Below are positions 17,017-25,305 of a DNA stretch of 40,463 bases, one piece after another. Position numbers and translations under genes: made by a program. The stretch comes from Actinomycetes bacterium (lineage in GTDB: Bacteria; Actinomycetota; Actinomycetes; S36-B12; CAIYMF01). Numbering within the stretch: the stretch's first letter is position 1; each line of letters starts with the position of its first letter. The notes under the pieces are model-generated. The model ran no database searches. It was not told where the DNA came from and saw only the letters and a list, made by a program, of their open reading frames with translations. The DNA is taken from assembly GCA_029781935.1 (NCBI GenBank), contig JAKOVT010000194.1, positions 1 through 40,463 of the forward strand. The letters run 5' to 3'.

Positions 17017-19344
17017 TTGACCAGCCGGCTTCGCCGCCAGTGGGGTGCCGAGCGGCCGCGGCCGCCGCTGTCGGCCGAGCCCACCGCTGCCAGCACCGCG
17101 CAGACCTGGATGGGCGGTCTGGCGATGACGGTCACCGTCGTGGCCTTCCTGGTCTACCTGCGTCGTACGGTCTTCGCGCAGTTCGTCGACGCCGGGGGGA
17201 TCGACAGCTCGTTCGTCGTCCAGACGATCGCCTACGTCGTCCTGATGGGCCTGCTCACGTTCTCGGCGCTCATGTACCTGCTGGCGCGGCAGGGGGCGCT
17301 GCACCGCAGCCGCCGCCACCTCCGCGTGCCGAGGGCGGAGATCGATGCGCACCTCGCCGAGTCGGCGTCGGCCATCACGGTGCTGGTGCCGTCGTACCGC
17401 GAGGACCCCGACGTCGTACGGATGACGCTGCTGTCGGCCGCGCTGCAGGAGTTCCCGTCGATCCGCGTCGTCCTGCTGCTCGACGACCCGCCGCAGCCCG
17501 CCGACGACGACGCGGCGGCGAGCCTGGTCGCCTGCCGCGCGCTGGCTGCGGAGGTGGCCGACTACCTGCGCGAGCCGCGCGAGCGCCTGAGCTGCGTCCT
17601 CGACGCCCACGAGCTCAGAGGGTTCTCCGGCGGCGCCGGGTCGCCCGACGACCTGCGCGCTCTGGCTGCCGAGTTCGCGTGGGCGGCGGACTGGCTCCAG
17701 ACCCGCGCCGCGGAGCATCCGCGGAGCACGATGCAGGAGGCGTTCGTCGCCGACGAGGTCCTCGCCGCCCTCGGTGACGATCTCCGGCGGACCGGCGACG
17801 CGCTCGCGGCGGCGGCGGGCTCCGGCGTCGAGATGTCGTGGGAGCGGCTCTGCCAGCTCGCCCGGCGCCTCGCGTGGACCTTCCAGGCGGATCTCGCCAC
17901 CTTCGAGCGCAAGAGGTACGCCGAGCTCCCTCCCGAGGCCAACAAGGCTATGAACCTCAACGCCTATCTGTCGCTGATGGGCGGCAGCTACCGCGAGGTC
18001 GTCACGCGGTCGGGCGTCGTCCTGCGGCCGACCGAGGACTCGCCCGACCTCGTCGTCCCGGCTACGCCGCTCGTGCTCACGCTCGATGCCGACAGCGTGC
18101 TGCTCCGCGAGTACTGCCTCCGCCTGGCCTACCACCTCGACCTTCCCGGGAACGAGCGGATCGCCGTCATCCAGACGCCCTACTCCGCCTTCCGCGGGGC
18201 CATCACGCGTGTCGAGCGCATCGCCGGAGCGACGACGGACCTGCAGCACCAGCTGCACCAGGGCATGACGTACTACGACGCCACCTTCTGGGTCGGCGCG
18301 AACGCCTTGATCCGCCGGGAGGCCCTCGACGACATCGTCGAGGTCACCTACGTCGACGGCGTCGAGGAGCGCCGCTACATCCAGGACCGCACGGTCATCG
18401 AGGACACCGAGTCGAGCATCGACCTCGTCGCCCGGGGCTGGACCCTCTACAACTACGGCGAGCGGCTGAGCTACAGCGCGACGCCGCCGGACTTCGGCTC
18501 CCTCGCCGTGCAGCGCGGCCGCTGGTCCAACGGCGGTCTGCTCATCATCCCGGCGTACTGGCGCTACCTGCGCAGCATGCGCCGCGACCGGCGCAAGGTG
18601 GGACTCGCGTCCATCGCGCTCCGCGTCAACTACATGGCGTCGGTCGCGTGGGCCAGCGTCGGACTCGTCGCGCTGCTGGTGCTGCCGTTCAACAGCCGGC
18701 TGCTCAGCCCTGCCCTGGTCGCTGCGGCGCTCCCGTACTTCATCGCCATGTCGTCCGACCTGCACCGCATGGGCTACAAGCGCACCGATGTCTTCCGCAT
18801 CTACGGGTTCAACCTCGTGCTGCTGCCGGTGAACCTCGCCGGCGTCCTCAAGTCGCTGCAGCAGGCGGCGGCCAAGTCGAAGATCCCCTTCGCCCGTACG
18901 CCGAAGATCCGCGACAGGACGGCGACACCGGCGCTGTTCGTGCTCTCCGCCGTGCTCATCGCGGCGTTCTCGTTCTGGGTCCTGCAGCGGGACGTGCTCG
19001 AGCGCAACTGGGGGAACGCGGCGTTCGCCGCCTTCAACGCGCTGCTGACGACGTACGCCATCGTCGCGTTCCTGGGTGTCCGCAACGCCGTCCAGGACGT
19101 CCTGCACGGGGCCGCGACCTGGATCCGGGTGCCCCGCGTCGAGCGCGCGGTGACCGACGAGACCCGGTCCACCGCGGACGACTGGGAGGACGTCCTGTAC
19201 TACGGCCCGACCAGCACCGGCGACCGGCCGCGGCGAGCGAGCTCGACCCCGCCGATGTCCCGACGTGGCGATACGCGCTCCCGGCACCGGGGCACGGCCG
19301 AGCACAGCACTGCCCGCGGCTCTCGCGAGGAGGTGTCGCGATGA
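17017..19344 (+). CDS. Processive GT2-family glycosyltransferase (cellulose/chitin synthase-like), multi-TM
   Basis: ITVLVPSYREDPDVVRMTLLSA; VLTLDADSVLL (DxD); VIEDTESSIDLVARGW (catalytic D in ED context); LAVQRGRWSNGG (QxxRW-like); C-terminal TM helices. TTG start. Confidence 0.85.
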   Translation: MTSRLRRQWGAERPRPPLSAEPTAASTAQTWMGGLAMTVTVVAFLVYLRRTVFAQFVDAGGIDSSFVVQTIAYVVLMGLLTFSALMYLLARQGALHRSRRHLRVPRAEIDAHLAESASAITVLVPSYREDPDVVRMTLLSAALQEFPSIRVVLLLDDPPQPADDDAAASLVACRALAAEVADYLREPRERLSCVLDAHELRGFSGGAGSPDDLRALAAEFAWAADWLQTRAAEHPRSTMQEAFVADEVLAALGDDLRRTGDALAAAAGSGVEMSWERLCQLARRLAWTFQADLATFERKRYAELPPEANKAMNLNAYLSLMGGSYREVVTRSGVVLRPTEDSPDLVVPATPLVLTLDADSVLLREYCLRLAYHLDLPGNERIAVIQTPYSAFRGAITRVERIAGATTDLQHQLHQGMTYYDATFWVGANALIRREALDDIVEVTYVDGVEERRYIQDRTVIEDTESSIDLVARGWTLYNYGERLSYSATPPDFGSLAVQRGRWSNGGLLIIPAYWRYLRSMRRDRRKVGLASIALRVNYMASVAWASVGLVALLVLPFNSRLLSPALVAAALPYFIAMSSDLHRMGYKRTDVFRIYGFNLVLLPVNLAGVLKSLQQAAAKSKIPFARTPKIRDRTATPALFVLSAVLIAAFSFWVLQRDVLERNWGNAAFAAFNALLTTYAIVAFLGVRNAVQDVLHGAATWIRVPRVERAVTDETRSTADDWEDVLYYGPTSTGDRPRRASSTPPMSRRGDTRSRHRGTAEHSTARGSREEVSR

Positions 19345-20876
19345 CCGGTCCCGCTACGCGCATCTCCCTCACGCGCCTCGCTGTCGTGGTCGTGGCCGCG
19401 GTCGCGGTCGTCGCCGGAGTCGTCGCCGTCGAGCGTCCCCTCCTCACGCCTGCCGCGTCGTCCGCTCCGCCCGTGTTCAGTCCGTACGTCGACGTCACCG
19501 CGATGCCGCAGTACGAGTTCCAGACGCCGCGCAACCAGTACCAGCAGGACGTGACGCTCGCGTTCGTGGTGGCGTCCGAGACGAACCCGTGCCGTCCGTC
19601 GTGGGGAGGCGCCTACACGCTCGACGAGGCCGACGACCAGCTGCAGCTCGGCCGTCGCGTCCTCGCGCTGCGGTCCACCGGCGGCCACGTACGCATCTCG
19701 TTCGGCGGACAGGCGCACCGCGACCTCGCCGCCGCGTGCACCGACGCGTCCGCGCTGCGGGCGGCGTACGCCGACGTCGTCGAGCGCTACGACGTCGACA
19801 CCATCGATCTCGATGTCGAGGGCGCGGCCCTGGCCGACTCCGCCGCCGGGCAGCGCCGGGCCGTTGCGATCGCGCAGCTGCAGCGCAGCCGCCCGGCCGA
19901 CGACCCGCTGACCGTCTGGGTCACCCTCCCGCTCGGCCGCGATGGGCTCACCGCGAACGGCCGCGCCGCCGTGGCGTCTCTCCTCGCCGCCGGCGTGGAC
20001 CTCGCGGGCGTCGACGGCATGGCGTTCGACTTCGGCTCCCTGGCGCCTGACGGCATGGTCGCGACCATCACGACCGCCACGACCGCGCTGCACGACCAGG
20101 TCCGCGCCGTGTTCGGCGAGGCCGGACAGGTGCTCGACGATGCCGGGGCGTGGGCCCGCACCGGCGCGACCGTGATGATCGGACAGACCGACGTGGCGGC
20201 GGAGCGCCTCACGATGAGCGACGCGGACGGCGTCAACCGCTTCGCGCGGGAGCACCACCTCGGCCTGCTCTCGATGTGGTCGCTCAACAGGGACGCGACC
20301 TGCCAGTACCCGCTGCCCACCGTCACGGTCGTCGTGCAGACCTCGTGCAGCGGCGTCGATCAGGGGCAGGGCAGCCTCGCGCAGACGCTGGGCGACGGGC
20401 TGCTCACGCCCCTCTCCGGCGCCGAGCCCGCAGCGGCAGGAGCGACCCCGACGCCGACGACCACGACGGCTCCGGCACCGGATCCACGTGCCTCCGACGA
20501 CCCCGCGACCAGCCCCTACCCGGTGTGGGACCCGCTGACCATCTACGTCACCGGCATGAAGGTCGTGTGGAAGCACCAGGTCTACGAGGCCGCCTTCTAC
20601 TCGACCGGCATGCCGCCGGACGTCAGCGGCTCGCAGTCCGCGGGCGCACCGTGGCGCCTGCTCGGACCGGTGATGCCGGGCGATTCACCGGCACCGTCGC
20701 CGAGTGTGCCGGTCGGCACGTATCCCCAGTGGAACGGGACCACGGCGTACGTCGGAGGCACCCGCGTGCAGGTCGGGACCACTCCCTACGTCGCCCGCTA
20801 CTGGACCAAGGGCGACCGCCCTGGGGTCCCGATGGTGGGCGGCTCCCCGTGGGCCCCGGTCCTGGCCCCGGCGTGA
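19341..20876 (+). CDS. Secreted GH18-like (chitinase-type) hydrolase with C-terminal CBM5/12-like repeats
   Basis: N-terminal signal/TM; DTIDLDVEG (DxDxE); YPVWDPLTIYVTGMKVVWKHQVYEAAFYSTGMPP and YPQWNGTTAYVGGTRVQVGTTPYVARYWTKGDRPG repeats. ATG overlaps the GT2 stop (ATGA). Confidence 0.85.
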   Translation: MTGPATRISLTRLAVVVVAAVAVVAGVVAVERPLLTPAASSAPPVFSPYVDVTAMPQYEFQTPRNQYQQDVTLAFVVASETNPCRPSWGGAYTLDEADDQLQLGRRVLALRSTGGHVRISFGGQAHRDLAAACTDASALRAAYADVVERYDVDTIDLDVEGAALADSAAGQRRAVAIAQLQRSRPADDPLTVWVTLPLGRDGLTANGRAAVASLLAAGVDLAGVDGMAFDFGSLAPDGMVATITTATTALHDQVRAVFGEAGQVLDDAGAWARTGATVMIGQTDVAAERLTMSDADGVNRFAREHHLGLLSMWSLNRDATCQYPLPTVTVVVQTSCSGVDQGQGSLAQTLGDGLLTPLSGAEPAAAGATPTPTTTTAPAPDPRASDDPATSPYPVWDPLTIYVTGMKVVWKHQVYEAAFYSTGMPPDVSGSQSAGAPWRLLGPVMPGDSPAPSPSVPVGTYPQWNGTTAYVGGTRVQVGTTPYVARYWTKGDRPGVPMVGGSPWAPVLAPA

Positions 20877-20907
20877 GGCGCCGTGGGCCTCGGCGCGCCC
20901 GGCGGGG

Positions 20908-22272
20908 TCAGGACGAAGAGCGGAACCGACCCAGCCACTCGTCGCGCGTCGCCGGGAACCGGCTGGCACCACCGGGTTCCTGGCGGACGGCGAGGACCTG
21001 GTGGATGGTGATCCCGCCGTGCTCGAACGCGAGGGCGCACGCGGCGAGGTAGAGCAGCCAGGTGCGGGCCCGGGCCTCGCCCACCTCGGACACCGCCTCG
21101 GCCCAGCCGCCGCGGAGGTTGTCGACCCAGGCGCGCAGCGTGCGGCCGTAGTGCTCGCGCAGGGCCTCGCTGTCGCGCACCTCGAAGCCCACCCGCTCGA
21201 GCGCGTCCAGCGTCGTCGACAGCGGCAGCACCTCGCCGTCGGGGAAGATGTAGCTGTCGATGAAGCCGCGCTCGCGGCGTCGCGGCTCGGGCAACGAGCG
21301 CACCGACGCGATGGCGTGGTTCAGCAGCCGGCCTCCCGGCGCGAGCTGGTCGAAGAGCGTGGCGGCGTACGCCGTCAGCTGCTCGCGACCGACGTGCTCC
21401 GACATGCCGACGCTCGCGATGGCGTCGTAGGGCCCGTCGTCGACGTCGCGGTAGTCCTGCAGGCGGATGGTCACCCGGTCCGCGAGGCCGGCCTCGTCGA
21501 CCCGCGTCCGCGCGAGGGCAGCCTGCTCCTCGCTCACCGTCACGCCGACGACCCGCGCGCCATGGCGATGCGCGGCGTGCAGAGCGAGGGATCCCCACCC
21601 GCAGCCGACGTCGAGCAGGCGCATCCCGGGCCGCAGCCCGAGCTTGGTGCACACCAGCTCCAGCTTCGCCGTCTGCGCACCGTCGAGGTCGACGTCGGCG
21701 CCGGACCAGTAGGCGCACGAGTAGACGAGCGTGGGTCCCAGGACGAGCCGGTAGAACGCGTTGCCGACGTCGTAGTGGTGCGACACCGAGTGCGCGTCAC
21801 GCTGCCGGCTGTGCAGGCGACCACGAGGTCGAGCCACCTCCTCGGCGGGGCGCGGCGGAGGCGGGCCCAGCGCGCCGAGGCGCGACGCGGTGCGCACGGC
21901 CCGGAGGCGCTGCGTGGGCGAGAGTCCGACGTGATCGTGGCCGGACACCCGCGCGATCACCTCGGGCAGGTCGAGAGCCGCGACGATGTCGCCCTCGAGG
22001 TCGAGGTCGCCGCTGACGTAGGCGCGCGCCAGCCCCAGCTCGCCCGGCGACCACAGCAGACGACGCAACGCTCGCGGCGATCGGACGACGACGGTGGCCG
22101 GGCTGCTCGGATCGCCCGCCTCGGAGCCGTCCCATGCGCGGATCCGGAGCGGCAGCGCCCCGCCGGCCATCATCTCCAGGAGACCGAGCAGCTCGGCCGC
22201 GGCACCCCTGGCAGCCGTGGCGTCGGATCGTGGCGGCGCCGGGGGAGCCGCGGGACGCAGTCGTGTGGCCAT
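20908..22272 (-). CDS. cfa: Cyclopropane-fatty-acyl-phospholipid synthase family SAM-dependent methyltransferase
   Basis: SVSHHYDVGNAFYRLVLGPTLVYSCAYW; MRLLDVGCGWGSLALHAA; GMSEHVG; FIDSYIFPDGEVLPLSTTL. Confidence 0.92.
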   Translation of the reverse strand: MATRLRPAAPPAPPRSDATAARGAAAELLGLLEMMAGGALPLRIRAWDGSEAGDPSSPATVVVRSPRALRRLLWSPGELGLARAYVSGDLDLEGDIVAALDLPEVIARVSGHDHVGLSPTQRLRAVRTASRLGALGPPPPRPAEEVARPRGRLHSRQRDAHSVSHHYDVGNAFYRLVLGPTLVYSCAYWSGADVDLDGAQTAKLELVCTKLGLRPGMRLLDVGCGWGSLALHAAHRHGARVVGVTVSEEQAALARTRVDEAGLADRVTIRLQDYRDVDDGPYDAIASVGMSEHVGREQLTAYAATLFDQLAPGGRLLNHAIASVRSLPEPRRRERGFIDSYIFPDGEVLPLSTTLDALERVGFEVRDSEALREHYGRTLRAWVDNLRGGWAEAVSEVGEARARTWLLYLAACALAFEHGGITIHQVLAVRQEPGGASRFPATRDEWLGRFRSSS

Positions 22273-22382
22273 GCCCCCGACTACCCCGATGCGCGCAGGT
22301 CAACCTGCCGGCGTGGGGACGCTGCAGAACCGTCGTTCGTCCTACCGGGAGAAGGGGAGAGGCCATCGAGGGAGGTGCGGCG

Positions 22383-22634
22383 ATGAGCGACGACGTCCAG
22401 GGCTCGCTGTTCGAGTCGGCGCCGCTGCGGCAGCCCGCCTCGCGGGTGGCCGGCGGCGACCAGCTGCTCCACGACCGGGTGCGCCTGGCCCAGGTGCGGG
22501 CGAGCGCCCCCAACCGCCGCCACTTCTGCCTGCAGGCGGGTCTCGAGCCGGGACCGGTCGCCTATGCCCGCGTGAACGCCGCACTGATCGCGGCAGGGCT
22601 CGCGCCGTACACCTCGGTGCGCCGCGCCGCGTGA
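22383..22634 (+). CDS. Small hypothetical protein (83 aa)
   Basis: MSDDVQGSLFESAPLRQPASRVAGGDQLLHDRVRLAQVRASAPNRRHFCLQAGLEPGPVAYARVNAALIAAGLAPYTSVRRAA; start preceded by a purine-rich segment (gagggaggtgcggcg). Confidence 0.5.
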   Translation: MSDDVQGSLFESAPLRQPASRVAGGDQLLHDRVRLAQVRASAPNRRHFCLQAGLEPGPVAYARVNAALIAAGLAPYTSVRRAA

Positions 22635-22820
22635 CGCACGTGCTCCGACACCGGAGGCGGACGAGGCCGACGGGCAGGAGGGGGCCCCGCCGCCCCACGC
22701 CGGCCACGACGGGCGCCTCGAGGGCTGGACCGGAGCGGAAGCCAGGACCCTCCCGTGGATGCGCTGGTGTTTGGCGACTCGGCGCGGGGGCATGCGCGCG
22801 CCCGAGACGAGGAGGCAGGC

Positions 22821-23039
22821 ATGAGCAGGCAGACGACGGATCGGCCCGGCCCGGTCCGGACGGACGGCGCCCAGCTGCGGCACGGGCTGACCGGTCTCGA
22901 CGCCGGCTCCGGGACGGGCACGTCCCACGAGGAGCTCGTCGAGGAGATGCTCGACGCGAAGCTCGGGGCCGAGGCCGCCGACGAGTCGGCGTCCGACCAG
23001 GCTCTCGGTCCCCACGTGGATCGGGACGAGAGCGCATGA
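22821..23039 (+). CDS. Small acidic hypothetical protein (72 aa)
   Basis: ATG preceded by gaggaggcaggc RBS; MSRQTTDRPGPVRTDGAQLRHGLTGLDAGSGTGTSHEELVEEMLDAKLG...; stop overlaps the next ATG (ATGA). Confidence 0.55.
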   Translation: MSRQTTDRPGPVRTDGAQLRHGLTGLDAGSGTGTSHEELVEEMLDAKLGAEAADESASDQALGPHVDRDESA

Positions 23040-23626
23040 GCGAGGAGCTGCCCCAGGCGATCACCGACGAGCCGCTCGGGGACCTCGGCGACCAGGCCTC
23101 CCGGCTGCAGATGGCCGAGGAGCGGGCTGCGATCGAGGCCGCGCTCGCCGGAAGGGTGCGCGGCACCGACGCGCTCGACGACCGTTCCCCTGTCGTCGAT
23201 GCGCTCGAGGGCCCGGACGTGCAGGACGGCGACGCGGTCGATGCGAGCGACGATCCTGTCTACGGCGGCGGCACCCCGGTCACCGATCCCGAGCAGGCGC
23301 GGCTCGACCCGGAGACGCTCGACCTCGATCTCGCCATGACGGGACTCGCGGAGGACGGTGCGGCGATGGCGGTCGACGAGGGAAGCAGCGTCGACGACTC
23401 GGGAACGTCGTTCGAGCTCGACGGCGATCCGGACGTGCTCGACGCGGAGCTGGTGCCCGACGACGAGTCCGACGCAGAGGACCTCGACGCGCTGGTCGGT
23501 GACGAGCTCGACCACGACCCCGACGACCCCCTGGACCCGGACGGGTACGGCGTCCCTCCCGCGCCGGACGGCGGCGCGGCAGTAGCCGACCAGGCGGAGC
23601 TCCGCGACCCGGTCGACGACGACTGA
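23036..23626 (+). CDS. Highly acidic hypothetical protein (196 aa)
   Basis: By manual count 60 Asp/Glu of 196 residues, 7 Arg and no Lys; translationally coupled to the upstream small ORF. Confidence 0.65.
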   Translation: MSEELPQAITDEPLGDLGDQASRLQMAEERAAIEAALAGRVRGTDALDDRSPVVDALEGPDVQDGDAVDASDDPVYGGGTPVTDPEQARLDPETLDLDLAMTGLAEDGAAMAVDEGSSVDDSGTSFELDGDPDVLDAELVPDDESDAEDLDALVGDELDHDPDDPLDPDGYGVPPAPDGGAAVADQAELRDPVDDD

Positions 23627-23634
23627 GCGCGGCC

Positions 23635-24450
23635 GTGCCGGTGCACGTGGGCGTCTCCGGCTGGTCGTACACGAGGTGGCGCGGCGACTTCTACCCCGAG
23701 GGTCTGCCCCGCCGTCGCGAGCTGGAGCACATCGCGGAGAAGCTCGCCGCTGTCGAGATCAACGCGACCTTCTACCGGCTGCAGCGACCGTCGACCTTCG
23801 CGCAATGGCGGTCGCAGACGCCCGAGCGATTCCGCTTCGCGCTCAAGGGATCGCGCTACATCACGCACCTGAGGTCCTTGCGCGGCTGCCGCACGCCGAT
23901 GGCGAACTTCCTCGCGAGCGGCCCGCTGCTGCTGGGTGATCGGCTCGGCCCCTTCCTGTGGCAGCTCCCCGCATGGATGTCCTACGACGCGGAGCCGCTC
24001 GACGCCTTCTTGCGGCTGCTCCCGCGCAGCAGCGCCGAGGCAGCGGAGCTCGCCGCCGAGCACGACGAGCGCGTGGCCGACCGTGCATGGATCGACGTAC
24101 CCGTCGACGTGCCCCTGCGGCACGTGCTCGAGCCGCGGCACCCGAGCTTCGCCTCGCCCGAGGCGCACGACCTGCTGCGCGCGCACGGCGTCGGCATGGT
24201 GGTGTCGGACTCCGCCGGCGTCTTCCCGATGTTCGAGGTGGTCACGAGCGACGTCGTGTACGTCCGGCTGCACGGGCCCCGCAGGCTCTACCACGGCGGC
24301 TACTCCGGGCTCCAGCTCGACCGGTGGGCCGAGCGGATCACGGGCTGGCAGGCGGAGGGCTGCGACGTCTGGGTCTTCTTCGACAACGACGCCGACGGCC
24401 GCGCCCCGTACGACGCCGTGGGCCTGAGCTCGCGGCTGACGGGAGGCTGA
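23635..24450 (+). CDS. DUF72 domain-containing protein
   Basis: VHVGVSGWSYTRWRGDFYPEGLPRRRELEHIAEKLAAVEINATFYRLQRPSTFAQWRSQTPERFRFALKGSRYITH: classic DUF72 N-terminus. Confidence 0.93.
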   Translation: MPVHVGVSGWSYTRWRGDFYPEGLPRRRELEHIAEKLAAVEINATFYRLQRPSTFAQWRSQTPERFRFALKGSRYITHLRSLRGCRTPMANFLASGPLLLGDRLGPFLWQLPAWMSYDAEPLDAFLRLLPRSSAEAAELAAEHDERVADRAWIDVPVDVPLRHVLEPRHPSFASPEAHDLLRAHGVGMVVSDSAGVFPMFEVVTSDVVYVRLHGPRRLYHGGYSGLQLDRWAERITGWQAEGCDVWVFFDNDADGRAPYDAVGLSSRLTGG

Positions 24451-24458
24451 CCCGTGCG

Positions 24459-25121
24459 TCAGGCCGGGCCGAGGTCGACGGCGAGGTACTGCTCGACCAG
24501 CCTGCGCAGCGTGACCTCGTCGGGCACGCGGCCGACGATCCGGTGGACGACCTCGCCCTGAGGCGACACCAGGAGCGTCACAGGAGTCCCGCTGGTCCAG
24601 CCCAGCGATCCGCGGGTGCGTCCCGAGGGATCCACGACGACGGGGTAGTGCACGTTCGACGCGATGAGGGTCTCGAGCGCGGCCCGGTCGGTGTCGACCA
24701 CGTCCACGCCGACGATCTGCAGGCGTCGCCCGGCCTCGTCGTCCAGCGCGGCGAACCAGGGCAGCTCGTCGCGGCACGGCGGGCACCAGGAACCCCACAC
24801 GTTGACCACGAGGGGCGTGCCGGTCAGCGAGGCGAGACTGACGGTCCCGCCGGTCAGGCACGGCAGCTCGTCGGCGGGAAGCTCCGAGGACGCCGCCGAC
24901 GCCGACCCGCTGGGACAGCTCCGCAGCGCCGCTTCCCGGACCAGATCCGGGTCGGTAGCCCCTGGGGAGGTGCTCGAGCGCGAACCCAGGCCGGCCAGGG
25001 CGAGGATCGCGAGCACCGCGAGGGCGAGCCCGGACCCGAGCAGCAGGTTGGTCCGCCGCCGGCCGTCGGCGACGGTGGCGGTGGCGAGGGAGGGGCGGTC
25101 GTGCGCTGCGGGCCTGGCCAT
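24459..25121 (-). CDS. TlpA/ResA-like membrane-anchored thiol-disulfide oxidoreductase
   Basis: N-terminal TM; VVNVWGSWCPPCRDELPWFAAL (WCPPC); SLGWTSGTPVTLLVSPQGEVV (cis-Pro region). ATG at 25119-25121. Confidence 0.9.
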   Translation of the reverse strand: MARPAAHDRPSLATATVADGRRRTNLLLGSGLALAVLAILALAGLGSRSSTSPGATDPDLVREAALRSCPSGSASAASSELPADELPCLTGGTVSLASLTGTPLVVNVWGSWCPPCRDELPWFAALDDEAGRRLQIVGVDVVDTDRAALETLIASNVHYPVVVDPSGRTRGSLGWTSGTPVTLLVSPQGEVVHRIVGRVPDEVTLRRLVEQYLAVDLGPA

Positions 25122-25131
25122 GCGGGAAATG

Positions 25132-25147
25132 ATACCCCCGGGGGTAT
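25132..25147. promoter_or_regulatory. CsoR/CstR (DUF156)-type operator-like perfect palindrome
   Basis: ATACCCCCGGGGGTAT, 16-bp perfect palindrome ending 10 bp before the TlpA-like start codon; a TATCAT -10-like box overlaps its edge. Confidence 0.65.
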
Positions 25148-25305
25148 AGACCCGTGGGTGTCGGGACGCTCGAGATCCTGGGCGGCAGCCGTCCGGGTGG
25201 GCTGCCGCCACCGGGGCGCCCGGTAGGGTCGGACCACCGCCCGCCCGGGTCGCCCGCCTCCACGTCGGGAGACCTCCGACGGAAGGCCGAGATGCTCCGG
25301 AGCCC

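Noticed and set aside
17010-17777. 255-aa plus-strand ORF overlapping the GT2 start
   Set aside because: Alternative frame of the GT2 N-terminus with Arg/Pro-rich composition.
20878-20896. Short GC hairpin GCGCCG...CGGCGC between the convergent GH18-like and cfa genes
   Set aside because: Only about 6 bp of stem and no U-tract; such stems are frequent at this GC content, so not called a terminator.
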